A DNA stretch of 64,000 nt from Valencia hispanica (taxonomy: Eukaryota; Chordata; Actinopteri; Cyprinodontiformes; Valenciidae), in the NCBI GenBank assembly GCA_963556495.2, contig OY747705.1, positions 2,014,001 through 2,078,000 of the forward strand. Reading direction: 5' to 3'. The notes beneath the pieces are model-generated. The model worked only from the letters and a program-made list of their open reading frames with translations. It ran no database searches and was not told the DNA's origin. Position 1 is the first letter of the stretch; every line of letters starts with the position of its first letter. This document shows positions 1-10,700 of this stretch, piece by piece. A program made the translations under genes and the position numbers.

Positions 1-59
1 CTTCTGAAGTGTGCTGGAAGATGCTACATAATTTCTCCTTTGTTCTGTGTTTTATTTAG

Positions 60-189
60 AGCATCCCAAAAGATGACGAGACCTGTGGAAGGCCGCCTCT
101 GGGCTGTTTAGATGACATTTCGCCCACCAGAAAATTGCGTAAGAAGACCCCGTGGGATTTCGGTCTCAATGGACAGAAGTCTCAGCAAA
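60..189 (+). CDS. penultimate exon of an unrecognised host gene
   Basis: A T-rich tract ending in AG at 58-59 gives a good splice acceptor. The frame then stays open for 43 codons plus one base up to a GTAATC donor at 190. The peptide is hydrophilic, with an acidic start (SIPKDDE) and a basic stretch (RKLRKK) followed by TPWDFGL. The split codon is compatible with the exon at 20985-21202, which ends in a stop, so I infer one gene read left to right with the ERV composite in its intron. I do not recognise the family. Upstream exons would lie outside the window. It could be chance, but paired splice sites, matching phase and good codon flow make a real exon more likely. Confidence 0.55.
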
Positions 190-236
190 GTAATCTTGAA
201 GGATCAAATATTTGTCACTTTGAGCTAATTCCATGC

Positions 237-704
237 TGTTGTGGGATATTTAATTATTAAGAATGATCTGCTCTGTGAATTTCATATACTGATAGTTACT
301 GTGTGCCATTTATGATATGGTAACCAATCTGATTATATGACACTGTATGAATTTGGGTTAGGTCAAATCTACTGATTTATGCTCTTACATCCTCGGTTGG
401 CATAACAACTCTCTTTTACATCTAAGGACATCCTGACATACATTGATTATGCTTTTACTATCAAGTCCATGATGCTTGCGTGTCTAATGTTCTCATACTG
501 AAGAAATGGGTTCTGATTTGATATTGATAGATGTCAGGATTACTGAACCTATATAATTGTGTGTCTTGTTTTGGAAGGCAGGTCAGAATTCCATATTCCC
601 TGTTAACGCTGTACCACCTTGCTTGATCAACAAAGTTTGTATTAAAACCTCCGAATATCTGAAGGAATCTTTCTCATCTCTTTTATTTAAGACCTTCACT
701 TACA
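237..704 (+). repeat. ERV-1 5' LTR
   Basis: Starts TGTTGTGGGA and ends CTTACA, 3 bases before the primer-binding site. It matches 20300-20759 along its whole length and a solo copy at 30955-31432. It contains a TATA-like CTATATAATT near 549 and an ATTAAA-type polyadenylation signal near 640. Confidence 0.9.
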
Positions 705-707
705 GTT

Positions 708-725
708 TGGCGCTCAACGTGGATT
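708..725 (+). promoter_or_regulatory. ERV-1 primer-binding site, tRNA-Lys1,2 type
   Basis: TGGCGCTCAACGTGGATT directly follows the 5' LTR. It matches the complement of the tRNA-Lys1,2 3' end for the first ~15 bases with one change, then drifts. This is where reverse transcription would be primed. Confidence 0.75.
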
Positions 726-952
726 CCAGCGTGCGGAAGGACTGGCTGAGAGCCACCAAGGAGTCACAAAGACCCAGCAGGAGCAGCCCCCGGCCTTCGG
801 ACCTTTCGAATAGCTTTAAGGAGCAGGAAGGGACTTGGTTTCTCATCACATTTTCCATTCTTAGTAAACTCAGGATTGTAGGAAGATGTTTGTTAACCTG
901 TTGCTGACATGTTTCGGCGTGTCACTTCCGCCTTCTTCAGAGCCGTCAGGTG

Positions 953-1190
953 TCATTGACCCTGCTTCCATTTATACGTGGGCAGCATGGGACGATGTCG
1001 CCCCCTGCTGTCCGCCTCGTCCCTGGTGATGATGCAGTCCCAAGTGTGGTCCAACATGTAGACTCCTTCATTCTGGTTTAAGGTGTTGTGTCCACATCTC
1101 CTTATTTCTATCGCTTCTTTTATCCATCTTTTATATTTTTGTTGTTCTGTGTTAATGATCTTTATGTTGCTCCAATCCCTTATATGGTTT
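953..1190 (-). pseudogene. C-terminal fragment of a Penelope-type protein
   Basis: Read on minus, the frame contains RWIKEAIEIRR, then NQNEGVYML and DHTWD, and stops at 955-953. This order (an arginine-rich IKEAI helix, an N-x-x-EG motif, a short tail) is the usual end of the GIY-YIG-containing protein of fish Penelope elements. The catalytic GIY-YIG part and the reverse transcriptase are not present, so it cannot act alone. The identification is by motif memory, with no alignment run. Confidence 0.5.
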
Positions 1191-1523
1191 TCTCGTGTTC
1201 AGTGGTCCGTTATAGCTGATTTCTTTTTTTTTCTCTCTCTTCTAATACGTGTCCTGTTTGGCAGTGTGGAGCTCAGAATTGGTGTCTGAGTACCAAGTAG
1301 AAGCCCAACAGATTTACTTTCACAAGCGGAGCAGTACAGCTTTTGCTATAGTACTCCACTTGATATATGTGTGAAAAATCTTTATTATGAATTGTTGGGG
1401 TTTTTATTTCCTGATGTTATGGACACGGAGATGGAAAATTAAGGAGAAGAAAGAAGGAAGATGAAGAAGAGAGGTAGGAAACAAAAAGTCAAGAGAGAGG
1501 GTGAGTTGAAAATACAAGAGAGG

Positions 1524-2775
1524 AGCCTTGTATTTTCAAGCCTTGTAAAATTCTTTAAATGTGTTGTTTATTCTTCCAGGATCATATACTGTATTGCCGG
1601 TCTGATCTTTAATAGCAGATATAGTTGTTTTTTCTTTATTAATTTTAAGCTGGTTAGCCAAAAATCTACCTGATTTATTACCTTGTTCAAAGATTTCTAT
1701 CCTAAGTCTTTGAATTAAGAACTGGGTCTGTTTATTAATAATTTGATTTAATTCTAGTTTTGCTTTACAGATTTTGCCTAGTCTCTCCTCATCTAGAGAA
1801 GCTTCTAATGAATTAATAGTTTCTTCTAATTCCTGAATACGTTTTTTTTTCCATTTTCTTTTTATTTGATGAGAATGAGATTATTTTACCTCTAATCACA
1901 GCTTTTCCTGCCTCCCAAAGAATGGATGGCGACATACCAGGGAGGTCGTTGTATTCCAAATATGAGGCCCACTCTTTTTCGAAATATTTATTAAATTCTT
2001 TATCCTTAAGTAAGGATGTATTAAATCTCCAATTTTTGCTTTGAGGTGTTTCTGTTTTATTTACTAAAGTTAGAGAAACAGGAGCATGATCGCTAACAGC
2101 TATAGGGTGTATCTCAGTGTCTGAAATGTCAGTCAGCAGTGAGCTGCTGACTAACAAATAATCCAGTCGAGAATATGAATGGTGGACATTTGAGAAGAAA
2201 GTATATTTTTTGTCATTGGGGTGAGGAGATCGCCATGCATCAGATAGTCCGTAATCGCTCATGTACTGTTTGACTATATCTATAGATTTCCAGCTGCGCT
2301 GAGTCCCTGCTGTGCTGAGCCTGTCTATTTCTTCATTTAAACCAAAGTTGAGGTCGCCCCCAAGAAGAAGAGAGCAATCCATGTGTTCAAGGAGCACCGA
2401 GAAGAAGGAATGAAAGAATGAGGGGTCATCAACATTTGGACCATATATACTGACAATACATAACTTTTGGTTATGTATAGATAGTTTTACTATAATAAAT
2501 CTACCCTCTGGGTCTGTAACTGTATCTATTACTGTAAAATTTACATTTTTATTTATTAATATTGCTACTCCCCTTTGTCTAGAGTTATAGCATGCAGAAA
2601 ACACATTAGGAAACTCAGGGGATTTAAGATCATCTGCAGCTGAGGTAGATTTATGGGTTTCTTGTAATAAGATGACATCTGCCTTCAATCTTTTAAGCTG
2701 GTTAAAAATCTTAACTCTTTTCTCTCTGGTGCCAGCTCCATGAACATTCCATGTGACAAACCTTAGAGTAGCCAT
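1524..2775 (-). pseudogene. L1 ORF2: endonuclease and truncated linker
   Basis: The open part, 2775-1813, encodes an AP-like endonuclease: FVTWNVHG near the start, LLQETH, SIYGPN, GGDLNFG (metal-binding Asp-Asn) and the closing SDHAPV (catalytic Asp-His). All core motifs are visible. It would nick target DNA for target-primed reverse transcription. Past the stop at 1813 the linker can still be followed in a shifted frame to about 1524, where the deletion joins it to the 3' UTR. No reverse transcriptase is left. Confidence 0.8.
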
Positions 2776-3247
2776 AGTTTTGAGATAAAAGTTTTAAAGT
2801 CCATATCACCATAGAAACAGATAAACACAGGTGTATTATTAGTTTGTGCTTGGGGTTGCCTGATTGAAAATCCAAAAGTCAAGATATAAGAAAGAGAGAA
2901 ATAGAAGAAAGTTGTGAAGGTGTGAAGGGTGAGAGAGAAAGAAATAGTTATATTATGAAAAAATTCTGTGTGTGTGTGAGTGATAAAAGAAGAAAAAAGG
3001 AGTGACAAAGACATTTGGTGATAGACATGTGAAGATGAGAAAAGAAAAAAGAGCCAGTATCCCAGTGCTTAGCCCTGGCCCCGCCCACATTGAGTAATGT
3101 AAACAACTTTACAGAGCTGTGCTAACATTACATTATAGTTGACTGATAAAATAACTCTTATCTGACCAGTGTTACATGACTAATAAAGCCAAGGAGTAAG
3201 CTGGGGGTCCCTGAACAGCTGCCCATTAACATACAGTTTATCTACCG

Positions 3248-4039
3248 CTACTGTAGCTCTGGTGCCTTCACTGATATATTTCTTCCTGATTGGGAACAAA
3301 ACGCGCCTTCTATCCAGGATTTCATTCGGATATTGATCATTAACGCTGTAATTCGTTCCCCGCAGCTCTCTGCCCTGGCCTCTGACCTGCTCTTTTTGCT
3401 TGTAATGCTCGAATTTAGCAACAATAGGCTATTGTTGGGCTTCTTACCTCCTAGGCGGTGGACGCGGTGAAAAGTGATGTTTTTTACCGTGTCGCTTGGG
3501 AGCTTTAACTGATGTTGGAGAAAATCTCGGACGGTGGATTCAGCGTCGTCCTCAGCCTGTTCTGGGATCCCGGAAAAAACAAGATTGTCCCCCATTCCCC
3601 TGGCCTGTATATCCAAGATAGTTTCTTTCATCCTCTTACTTTCTCAGGACTGCTGGGTCATCCCCTCGGTGAGTTTCTTTACACTCTCCCTAAGCGTTTG
3701 GTTTTCTGCAACGAGCGATGCTACCTGTTGTTGGCTGAACTCCAGGGATTCCCTTAGAGCTTGAAACTCTTTGTGGAGAACCTCAACCAGGCCCAGACGG
3801 GCGTCTAGGCTGGTTAGCTTCTTATCTATTGAGTCCAGGACATCGCTGTAGCTTTTCTCTGCAGAGATGGTGGAGGTGCTGGCCTCAGAACGAGTGCGTT
3901 TTTGTGATGGTGTGCTTGTTGGCATAGCAGAGATGGATTTCTGTGGCTTGCCCATAACAATGTTGTCAAAGCACTCGTCCAAGTAGCTTTCCAGGCTGTG
4001 CAAGGTTTCCTCGTCCAGTTTGTTTATGGAGAAATACAA
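3248..4039 (-). pseudogene. L1 ORF1 protein, broken
   Basis: The first part (4039-3644, 131 residues) has a serine/threonine-rich head, then a heptad-like stretch that looks like the trimerising coiled coil. After a break, the second part (3631-3248) holds the RNA-recognition-like region with DNLVFSGIPE and FHRVHRLG, typical of L1 ORF1 nucleic-acid chaperones. The two parts are in different frames within a short distance, so one small indel has broken the gene. The C-terminal part after HRLG degenerates. Confidence 0.75.
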
Positions 4040-4772
4040 AATAATGGTTATTATTATTAAACGTTTGCTATATTTGGCTCAAATGTTATGGTTTGTTTTT
4101 ACCAGAGTTTGTTTGTTTTACCAGTTTACCGCCATATTACTTACGCACAGCTCTCGCGAGATCTCAGCAGCAGCTCATCATGTGCCATTAGCTGATTTCT
4201 TTATTGTAGGTTCTGCTTCTTGTTTTGCTGCTCTTGTGTGTCTTCGTTTTGTTTTTTTTGTTTTTTTTTTTCTGATGTTCTGCTATTCGTGGCCACAGTT
4301 ACACGCTGAAACATGTCAGCAACAGTTAAACAAACATCTTCCTACAATCCTGAGTTTACTTAGAATGTAAAATGTGATGATATTTGAACACTCAGAAAGA
4401 ATATACCAAAGGGACTTGGTTTCTCTCGTTTCAGACCAACCACCGCCTGGAATCAAACCCGTTCTCTCCTTGGGAGAAGGGCAACGGTGAGATTGATTCC
4501 TTCCATAAAATTAATTAGTCTGTTGGGGAAAAAGAGCTAGCATTTTTCATATACTATCGCTTTTGAAAAGAGTATGTAAATAAGTGTTTTGCTGTGCTTT
4601 GACAACAAAAAAGAGCACTGGCTGTTTATGTGTGGTTCTCTGAACACACTGGGACTGTAAATTAATCTCAATTAATTAATCAGTGGGTGGTTTTTAAGCT
4701 TTTTTCGCAGAAAAAGGAAGTGTTCCTGCAGGTTAAAATATAAATAAAATAGCAAGTGTTCGGCGCAGAAAA

Positions 4773-6433
4773 ATGGGGTCTGTAAACTCAAGTTCCCCTC
4801 CACCAGACAGCAAACTATGTCAACTGATGGGGGATAAATATGGGTCTGAGTCTTTGGAATATGTGAATTTCTGGATATCTGAGTGGAATTTTCCAATCGG
4901 GGACAGTTTAGATTTATCTGAGCTGGAACAAATCGGGGGAAAAAAAGACTGGGAACGGCTTAAAAACATGGTTTGTGTGGGGTACTGACTATAAAAAGTT
5001 GGAACAGCTTAATAGTTGTTGGCAGATCTGGATGGATGAAGCAAAATCCTGCGAGCGAAAAGCCGGTTTTAGGAATTTAAAAAGGAAGCAGTCATTTCTG
5101 GCACTGTGGCGGGCAGAATTGATAATGCGTCCTTAAAACCTGATCGCTCCACACGTAAACAAAATAAGAAACAGATGCATTTTCAGAAAAAACCATCCGT
5201 GCCTGCTGATCTCACATCAAAACATGAACACGTCAGATTTTCACTTCCTGGGGCGGCTAGATCTACACACAATCTGCCTCACCCTCTCCCTTATGTTCCA
5301 GATGAGGAGATGCTTGGAGATCTGCAAGCCCTCTTGATAACGAATCCTGACGCAGAGCTAGACTGCGCTCCACCAACGCAGCTCCAATCAACGACAACTA
5401 CGCAAGAAGTGAAACGAGAAGAAGCCAATCCCGAGCAAGCAGAGGCGGGTCCCGAAGATGATTGGTAGCCAGGGCAACCAAAGGCACGCAGTGGAGCGTC
5501 AGCAAAGGTGGAGCCCAAACCAGAGCGACAGCCTGATCCACCAACCGCCGCTTAAGCAGCAGAACCTCAAGCAGCAGAGCCCACCAATCCGGAGTACCGC
5601 ACATAAAATTAATATGTCAAGAAGCTGCCATCTTGCTCCCCTCCCCCGTCCACAAAAACCAGAGGAAAAGATGGCAGGACCGCAGCAGAGCGAAAAGCTT
5701 CTGAGGTAAGCCTTACACAGGCTTCTAACTATATCTTGTCGGCCCCTATGTTGGAAGTTGCAGGGGCAAATGGACCAGTGCTGGTTTTCCGTCATTGGTC
5801 TGATCCCGACATGGAGGAAACCATTGAACGACGTTGTCGGAAAAGGAAAAGAGTTCGCAACAGAGCTGGAGGAATTCTGTATGATGTTTCGCCCCACCAG
5901 AGCCAAAATCAGGCGAGTAATTAAAAAGAAGTTGAAAGCTGCAGATGCTTGCAAGCTAACTGGAAGCTTACCTAGACCTGATATCCGCATGAAAGAGGTG
6001 CCGTCAGATGAAGGGGCCGTCAGATGAGGATAGCGGAGTCAACGCTGAGTATTACGTGGCTATCACGAAACTGTATAAGGCAATAGATAAAGAGTTTCCC
6101 ATCAACCCCAATTTAACCCTTTTACATGCTGTCAAGCAAAGGCCGAACGAGGCCGTGGATGACTTTCTTCACAGATTGGAGGAAGCGTTTGAAAGACACA
6201 GCGGACTAACGAAGCCAGAGGAGATACGTGGTTCTGTCTAGGAAATGATGCTTTGTGATCGAGTACTGGCTCAGCTACTTCCAGAGCTACGGACCGAGGT
6301 AATTGATAAATATATTGGATTGGACCAAGGAATGAAGAACTTCCCTTTTAAGCTTCGAAGTGAATCGGCCGAGCAAACAGACTCTCCTGTACGTGCAACC
6401 AGGGAGTCAGCTGGCCATCTGAGCTCTATTTAA
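4773..6433 (+). pseudogene. ERV-1 gag, multiply broken
   Basis: The first frame starts MGSVNS, a Gly-2 N-myristoylation-type start as in retroviral matrix proteins, and runs 71 codons to a stop at 4986-4988. Gag-like coding continues in other frames: a proline/glutamine-rich middle (5106-5709), then capsid with a major-homology-region-like core (KQRPNEAVDDFLHRL, about 6136-6180) in 6008-6241, and its continuation in 6245-6433 after a stop. No CCHC zinc knuckle is seen before ERV-2 sequence begins. At least three frame breaks are present. The role was virion assembly at the membrane; none of it is functional. Confidence 0.7.
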
Positions 6434-6890
6434 ACCGGCCTGAGTCCCTCAGCGCCTAAAGTCGGACGTCCGCTTTTCCGACCTCGGTTTTGCGCAAACC
6501 GCTCCCTTTAAACTGGACACTTTCTACGTTCTTCGTCTTGGACTGTGGAGAGCTGCCCCCACCAAATAGGATTAAACTGGTTCATATCTTTTGGTCTGGG
6601 TAGAGGAGAATTAGGTCTTAACGGTTAGTTTCGAGAAGTTTCCTGTGCTATTTCAGTGTTGCTGTGAAGTTTGTTTTAACCCCGCGGACGAACTGCGCCT
6701 TTTCAGAGAGACTGACTGACTGTCTGGTTTAATTAAATTTATATCATTTATGAGATCGGTGCCCCTATATCTTTAATAAACAGGTTAAACTCGAACGTCA
6801 TCAATAATTATGTTTATATTAAAATATTGATTATAATTACTCATGCTCAGAAAACCAGGCAACAACCTTTTATTATTAATAGTTACAACA
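6334..6890 (+). repeat. ERV-2 5' LTR (left edge uncertain)
   Basis: The right edge is firm: ...GTTACAACA, then 4 bases, then a tRNA-Met-type primer site. A TATA-like CTATTTAAAC lies near 6425 and AATAAA near 6774. The final ~145 bases recur inverted at 55192-55337. The left edge is a guess (a TG near 6334), because ERV-1 gag sense runs into it and no second full LTR copy is in the window. Confidence 0.5.
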
Positions 6891-6894
6891 TTAA

Positions 6895-6911
6895 TGGTGC
6901 CTCGTGTGAGG
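6895..6911 (+). promoter_or_regulatory. ERV-2 primer-binding site, elongator tRNA-Met type
   Basis: TGGTGCCTCGTGTGAGG matches the complement of the elongator tRNA-Met 3' end at 16 of 17 positions. It lies 4 bases after the ACA end of the LTR-like sequence. Confidence 0.65.
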
Positions 6912-8300
6912 GTGCTAGTAACAAATAAATAAACCGCACACACTGAATAAACAGTTGTTCCGATTATTCGGCCAGGTCTTAAAACGATAAGGTTTGCAAC
7001 TTTTCTTGGTGATAATCTTCTGCTTTTGGAGTTTGACTAAACTGATAGAAATATTTGGCAGACGTTTTGATGGGATTAAGTGAGGAGCATTGGGCTGTGT
7101 TTGACTTTTGGATGGTAATTCATTTTACCTGTAGATTCTTATAAGTTCTGCACGTTGCCGCTCAGAAGCAGCAATTCTCCTTTTTGCTGTAGCCTATGGA
7201 AGCATGTTAGTGCTAAATTAACCTGCTGCTAATCAGATTAATTAAGATGCATTTTTAAATCCATTATTCAAGCTGTTCAATCTGCAATTAATTGTTCATA
7301 TACTTTTTGTGTGCTCTTTAATGTGCAATAAAAATTTCAGTGTTCCAAATTCATAACAATTTTAATTGCTTAATCTGCATTTAAATTAATAATTCCAAAA
7401 TTTCAATCTGGAAGTAAATCAGCTTAATTTTTTTTTCCTCAGTGTGTTGTGCAAAAGCACCCTGATTTAAATTTCAGCTAAAAAAAATTAATTGCTTAAT
7501 CTGCATTTAAATTAATAACTCCAAATTTCAATCTGGAAGTAATCAGCTTAATTTTTTTCCTCAGTGTGTTGTGCAAAAGCACCCTGATTTAAATTTCAGC
7601 TAAAAAATTTAAATTGCTTAATCTGCATTTAAATTAATAATTCCAAATTTCAATCTGGAAGTAATCATCTTACAAAAAATAGTTTCCCAGTGTGCTGTGC
7701 AAAAGCACCCTGATTAAAATTCCAGCTATAAAATTAAATAGCTTAACCTGCATTTATTCCTCATTGCTTAGGCTGCATTTGTACTAATTATACAAGTTTA
7801 AAGAAAACCCATCCTAAATGAAACGCTTTTGCTCTTGGTACTTCTGAGAGAATTTGTTTCTTTTTCAAGCATCTGATGTTTGTTTCCTTGTGTGTGTCCC
7901 TAATTTGTATTTTTGCCAGATTTTAACTACTGCTAACTCACTGCTAACCTTGATTAGAGAGAGTGAATCTGCGTTGCATTGCTAAGTTCCCTTAAACGAA
8001 ATAAGGAGTTTATATATAACACATAGCATTCTAAAATACTATAAAGTAGTATTGTGTAAGTCACAAGTGATTTTGGCAGCTTGTGCAACTATTTATTTTG
8101 GGCACATAGACCTGTGGAATATACAAAGAGACCACTGCATATTTATCTGAGGTAGTGGCAAGTGGGTGCATGTTTTGCTTTTGAGCAATTGTAAACTTTG
8201 CCTATTGGTTGCTTGAGATTTGGTCTCATTTTATTATCTCAATTCTTTTTTAAAATCTTTTTATTTTATTCTCTTTCTGTTTCTTCTGGTGCCTTAAAAT
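6912..8300 (+). other. long non-coding leader of ERV-2
   Basis: AT-rich and without a convincing frame, lying between the tRNA-Met-type primer site and the first gag-like ATG at 8301. At about 1.4 kb it is long for a retroviral leader. It contains the tandem array listed next. Confidence 0.5.
7365..7770. repeat. ~124-bp tandem repeat, about 3.3 copies
   Basis: The phrase ATTGCTTAATCTGCATTTAA recurs at 7365, 7491 and 7613, and a decayed version at about 7738 (spacings 126, 122, ~125). Each unit also contains TTTCAATCTGGAAGTAA and GTGCAAAAGCACCCTGATT, the latter with a small inverted repeat (GTGC/GCAC). Confidence 0.9.
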
Positions 8301-9873
8301 ATGGAATCCTCAGGCTACCATGCAGCTGATGCTGTGGGCCCAGAGAGCGCTGGAGACTACCACCTGCAGCAGGTAGTTGGAAATCTTATTCGCCTGTCAT
8401 CACAGGAAAGGGAGTACCTACACGGTTATGATGTTGACACCTGTACAGAAAGAATACAGAGTTTAGTGGGATTTATGGAAAACCCAGATAAAGAAGTGAA
8501 GGTTTCCGATGTCCTCGGCCAGCTAACGTTGTTGCTTCAACGTAGATTGCCGTTGGAAAGCCAGACAGTAGCACAGTTAAAGCAAGGAAGAGACACTGCT
8601 ATCTTTGAGCTTCACGAGGTCAAAATAGAGTTACAGAAGAGTGCTGAGGAACCTGTCCCACCTCCCTTAGAGCAGATTCCACCAGCCATCAGAGAGTTAA
8701 ATCTCAGTGGCCGATTTCTGATCAAGCCGGTGTCACGCCACACAGTTCAGCGAATGACTCCTCCTTTCTTTCTGAAGCAGGGAAACCTCTGGGTGAAGCT
8801 GCGACCCCCCTTTCTCTGCCAGTGGTGAGTGAAGGTGTTAGAGCTGCAGCACCAGACCAAGGGCTGCACCCTGCAGGCAGAGCAGAAAGGGGGGGGGGGG
8901 CGCTCCCAGGGTGGACCACTATGCATCTGGTCCTCCGCAGAGACCATGGGACAGAAGCATGTGGACTCCAGGTGGGCCAGATTTCCTGACACACCCTAGT
9001 GCGCGACAGGTGCAGAACCCGAAGCTGCGCCCACAGCATTACTTTGATCCCGACCCGCAGGAACACTCATCTAATGAAGAGAAAGCTCACTACCGAGAAT
9101 CAGGAATCCGCACACGTCAATAAGAGTCCCTTTCCAGAGACATAGAACGTTTCGACCCAAGCTCGAATGATTCTAACATACATGACTATTTGAGAGAAAT
9201 AGAAAGGGTTCTCTTAGATTTACCACAGCCTTCATCTCGTGAAAAATTAAAACTGATCTGGAAGACAACTTCTCGAAGTGTCCACAGTTTTATGGAAACA
9301 TTATCGCCTGGCGTCAGAGATAGTTATTCAAAGTTGTGTGGAGCACTTAGAGAAGAATTCACAAATTATGCTGACGCAGCTTCTGCAGCCATAAACGCAT
9401 TTATGGTTATACAAAAGAAACATGAGTCCCTGCGTGATTATTACCGGCGACTCAGAGCTGCTTATTTTCAGGGGCGGAGCGCTCCTGGCTTAGAAGAAGA
9501 CCCGGCTTTCAAGTTTCTATTTCTTTATAATCTTCACCAGTGAATACACTTTGAAGTAACCATGCATTGTAGAGTCAGAAACTTAAAGATGCAGGAAATT
9601 AGGAAGTATGCCCAGCTCGCGTGGGAAACGCTGAGCAGGCCCCACCAAGTAGAGAATGAAGCCAGAGTTTTGCAGGTAAGTACAGAAATGGACCCAAACC
9701 TTGCCCAGGAAGGTCGGGAAGCTCCCCCCACCAGGAACAAGGCTGGAGCTGGGTCCAGGAAACAGAACAAGTTCCCTAAACAGAACCAGGGGGTGGAAAC
9801 TGGCATAACTCAAAACCCAAGCTGCCAGACCACATCCAGTCTGAAAAAGGTCCACCCCGTCAGCACCAGGTGA
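8301..9873 (+). pseudogene. ERV-2 gag-like polyprotein, broken
   Basis: Four consecutive frames appear to be one gag: 8301-8828 (175 codons, an acidic helical N-terminus after MESSGYHAAD), 8911-9123, 9190-9543 and 9562-9873. The third segment has a capsid-like helix pattern ending in HESLRDYYRRLRAAYF, comparable to a major homology region. The fourth is basic and Gln/Pro-rich, like a nucleocapsid without an obvious CCHC. A G homopolymer at about 8888-8900 lies where the first frame is lost. Gag is unlike that of ERV-1, so this is a different lineage. Confidence 0.55.
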
Positions 9874-10055
9874 AACATAAGAGCAACTTTGAAGGTAAGG
9901 CTAAGGGTAACGCTTTAACCAAAAGAGACATAGAAGATGTCTGTCGTAGGTTTTTCTCTGAAGCAGTCGAGCAGCTGAGAAATCCAGTCAGCTCAAAAGA
10001 GACACCTCAGCCTCAAGATGAGTCAGACCAGTAACCACCGTCTGCATGACTAGGC

Positions 10056-10700
10056 ATGGATCCGATTCCTACAGCTACAGTCTATGTAATCAGCTGGGGG
10101 AACGCAAAATCAACACCTCAGGAGCTCACTGGGACTCTCCCAATGGACACATCACAAACACCATTTCTCACATTTCTGGGTGAACTAACTCACCCGAACC
10201 ATGCACGTCGCCTTTACTGTCAGACTATTGGAGGAGGGTACATTCAGGCTAACGCTCTGCTGGACATTTTAAACCAGGTCCTTTGGACGCGAGCCAGCGG
10301 ACCTGCAGAACCCTTCCAGATTAACCCTGAAGTCATGCTGTCAGGCCAGACCATCCCTCAGGCCTGCCAGGCTGCTAGTGAGAATAGCATGCTGATACCA
10401 CCAAGAACAGCAGGGGTGGCAATATGCTCAGCGGTGATGGAAGGCCAACAGCCATTGGGTAAGCAAGCGTTTTTACAGCCACTCCCCTACTTCCTGGAAC
10501 TGAATCTTGCTGTTTGCGGTACACCCATTCTTGAGTTGAACAATCGTTCAGCCTACCTGCTGGTTAAAAATCCAACCCAAGTTTTAGTCCCAGTGACAGC
10601 CGGAAAGCCTCTTGGCATGCTTATAGACTGCTCATTTTATGATTTTTAACTTTCAGTCCCCGTCATAGGGGATCTGCCTCTGTTCATGAATAACAAACAG
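10056..10700 (+). pseudogene. ERV-2 protease-like region
   Basis: A 197-codon open frame with a retropepsin-like layout: the expected Asp-Thr-Gly position reads LLDILN, so the active site is damaged. It is followed by a hydrophobic strand region and a terminal PVTAGKPLGML segment. Just after the stop the reading continues toward a short linker of the kind that leads into reverse transcriptase in LTR elements. A protease would cut Gag-Pol. The substitution of the catalytic triad argues that it is dead. The alternative is a gag/pol linker without protease function. Confidence 0.4.

Larger units (their letters stand above)
1226..4188 (-). mobile_element. L1 element with internal deletion, nested in the Penelope element
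   Basis: A 13-bp duplication (TAGCTGATTTCTT at 1213-1225 and 4189-4201) brackets it. The poly-A tail reads as T's on + at about 1226-1232. In minus sense the order is 5' UTR, ORF1, ORF2 endonuclease, part of the linker, then at about 1524 a direct jump to ~300 bp of 3' UTR, which matches the retroposed 3' UTR near 39.7-40.0 kb. Reverse transcriptase and the C-terminal domain are missing. Both ends and the target duplication are intact, so it is not a 5' truncation. Confidence 0.85.
845..4410 (-). mobile_element. Penelope-like element inserted in the ERV-1 leader
   Basis: A 15-bp direct repeat (GGGACTTGGTTTCTC at 830-844 and 4411-4425) flanks the insert, and the ERV-1 leader resumes after it. 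The insert carries a 77-bp inverted repeat (845-921 against 4302-4378), and its minus strand encodes a tail typical of Penelope-like elements. An L1 (1226-4188) splits it. Terminal repeats of unusual orientation are known for Penelope-like elements. Most of the reverse transcriptase is absent, so this is a short, end-containing copy. The family call rests on the protein tail and architecture only. Confidence 0.6.

Noticed and set aside
557..907. 116-codon + frame over the ERV-1 LTR end and leader
   Set aside because: It crosses the LTR edge, the primer site and the Penelope junction, so it cannot be a natural gene.
830..4425. 845-4410 as a simple DNA transposon with terminal inverted repeats
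   Set aside because: The 15-bp duplication is too long and variable for common cut-and-paste families, and the coding tail looks Penelope-type. Not fully excluded.
7365..7770. Tandem array considered as a CRISPR-like array
   Set aside because: Units are contiguous, ~124 bp and similar throughout, with no unique spacers, in a eukaryotic retroelement leader.
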